Source: Bacteroidales bacterium UBA5515 (GTDB taxonomy: Bacteria; Bacteroidota; Bacteroidia; Bacteroidales; P3). Taken from it: a stretch of 64,000 bases of DNA. The translations under genes and the position numbers were made by a program. Under the pieces are notes generated by a model. The model was not told the DNA's origin and searched no databases. It saw nothing but the letters and a program-made list of their open reading frames with translations. Shown piece after piece: positions 63,647 to 64,000 of the stretch (positions within the stretch are counted from its first letter, which is position 1; each line of letters opens with the position of its first letter). Location: positions 94,150 to 158,149 of the forward strand of contig DIOL01000011.1 in assembly GCA_002423895.1 (NCBI GenBank), read 5' to 3'.

Positions 63647-63709
63647 AAAGATGATTATTGAGAAGAAAAAGATGATTATTGGGAAGAAATATGAATTTTA
63701 TTGAGCTTT
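63647..63709. repeat. 21-bp periodic intergenic array H3
   Basis: Three consecutive 21-nt units start at 63647, 63668 and 63689. The first two are almost identical (AAAGATGATTATTGAGAAG and AAAGATGATTATTGGGAAG); the third is diverged. It reaches the stop codon of the acyl-protein synthetase gene at the right edge. Confidence 0.65.
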
Positions 63710-64000
63710 AAAACTCATACATTAAATTACAACCTCTAATTGTTGTGTTATCTATTCTCCCTAAGAGTTCAAAACTATTATCGGAATGAATTTTCCCTAA
63801 ATCTTGGGTTTCTATAAAAGAGCAGGAGTAAATATTAGCAAGGTCTATAACATTTATTCCTCCTGTTTTGTTTTCAGAAATATAGGTTAATGGGTCGTAA
63901 GTGTCTCTTATCAAAATTTTCATTTGATTGGGGCAGAAGAATCTTCCTTCTCCCTTTGAATATGCTTGAGAAAAGAGTTCACACATTCCATATTCAGAAG
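63708..64000 (-). CDS. LuxE/PaaK-like acyl-protein synthetase, C-terminal part (cut by window edge)
   Basis: The reading frame stays open to the end of the window, so only about the last 95 residues are visible. Reading includes EYGMCELFSQAYSKGEGRFF, then TGGINVIDLANIYSCSFIET and the ending GRIDNTTIRGCNLMYEF. The EYGMxELxSQAY block and GRIDNTxIRGCN are typical of LuxE/AMP-dependent acyl-protein synthetases related to phenylacetate-CoA ligase, a family common in Bacteroidota. The start and ATP-binding part lie beyond 64000. The substrate is likely a fatty acyl group, inferred from family. Confidence 0.8.
   Translation of the reverse strand, partial: SEYGMCELFSQAYSKGEGRFFCPNQMKILIRDTYDPLTYISENKTGGINVIDLANIYSCSFIETQDLGKIHSDNSFELLGRIDNTTIRGCNLMYEF

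Noticed and set aside
1..64000. Prophage, insertion sequence, integron or defence system
   Set aside because: I looked for integrases, transposases, restriction-modification, toxin-antitoxin and phage genes on both strands and found none.

Overview
This window reads as chromosomal DNA of a member of the Bacteroidota, most likely the order Bacteroidales. The base composition is AT-rich. Gene starts have A-rich leaders rather than Shine-Dalgarno sites, and several promoters fit the Bacteroidota pattern TTTG / about 19-20 nt / TAnnTTTG. The gene content agrees: a type IX secretion (T9SS) protein (PorT-like) with several T9SS C-terminal sorting domains, a B-type fumarate reductase (frdCAB), NrfHA nitrite reductase with ResB/CcsA cytochrome c maturation, large CarboxypepD_reg-type outer-membrane proteins, DUF5686, DUF6029 and Omp28. 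I cannot name a genus.

Layout. 0.2-3.7 kb: secreted repeat protein-xseA-xseB operon (minus). 3.8-5.9 kb: lytic transglycosylase and a convergent coiled-coil lipoprotein. 6.1-9.1 kb: uvrA and tRNA-Met(CAT). 9.5-14.3 kb (minus): nrfH-nrfA-resB-ccsA and a GNAT/ferredoxin-like pair. 14.4-18.1 kb (minus): frdCAB; together these are an anaerobic respiratory block. 18.2-20.8 kb: pdxJ and a U32 peptidase-family protein. 21.2-24.7 kb (plus): recJ-ettA. 24.7-30.2 kb (minus): ansA, rfaE1-like kinase, alcohol dehydrogenase, porT-like gene and a FAD protein. 30.7-38.1 kb: DUF5686 outer-membrane protein, YfcC transporter and poorly characterised secreted proteins. 38.1-42.1 kb (minus): radical SAM, a FeoB lacking its G domain, 5-formyl-THF cyclo-ligase, lnt and a lipoprotein. 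42.4-47.4 kb (plus): polyprenyl synthase, TlpA-like protein, DUF6029, Omp28 and a T9SS cargo. 47.9-58.5 kb (plus): an ABC transporter/YtrA-type regulator operon running into two paralogous 830-aa outer-membrane beta-barrel proteins. 58.5-60.3 kb: ung and a solitary atpB. 60.5-63.2 kb (minus): a barrel protein, two tandem T9SS cargo paralogues and the remnant of a third. The right edge cuts a LuxE/PaaK-like acyl-protein synthetase.

The most striking structure is not a gene. Nearly every large intergenic space (eight loci, about one per 8 kb) contains an array of short degenerate units with a strict 21- or 22-bp period, two turns of B-DNA. Within a locus the units resemble one another and are often near-palindromes of 13-16 bp with a 6-8 nt variable linker. 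Between loci the motif usually differs, although some motif classes recur at distant loci and some loci switch motif while keeping nearly the same phase. The arrays lie in convergent, divergent and co-directional gaps and fit neither CRISPR nor ordinary terminators. They look like a dispersed, locally homogenised repeat system, either protein-bound or structural.
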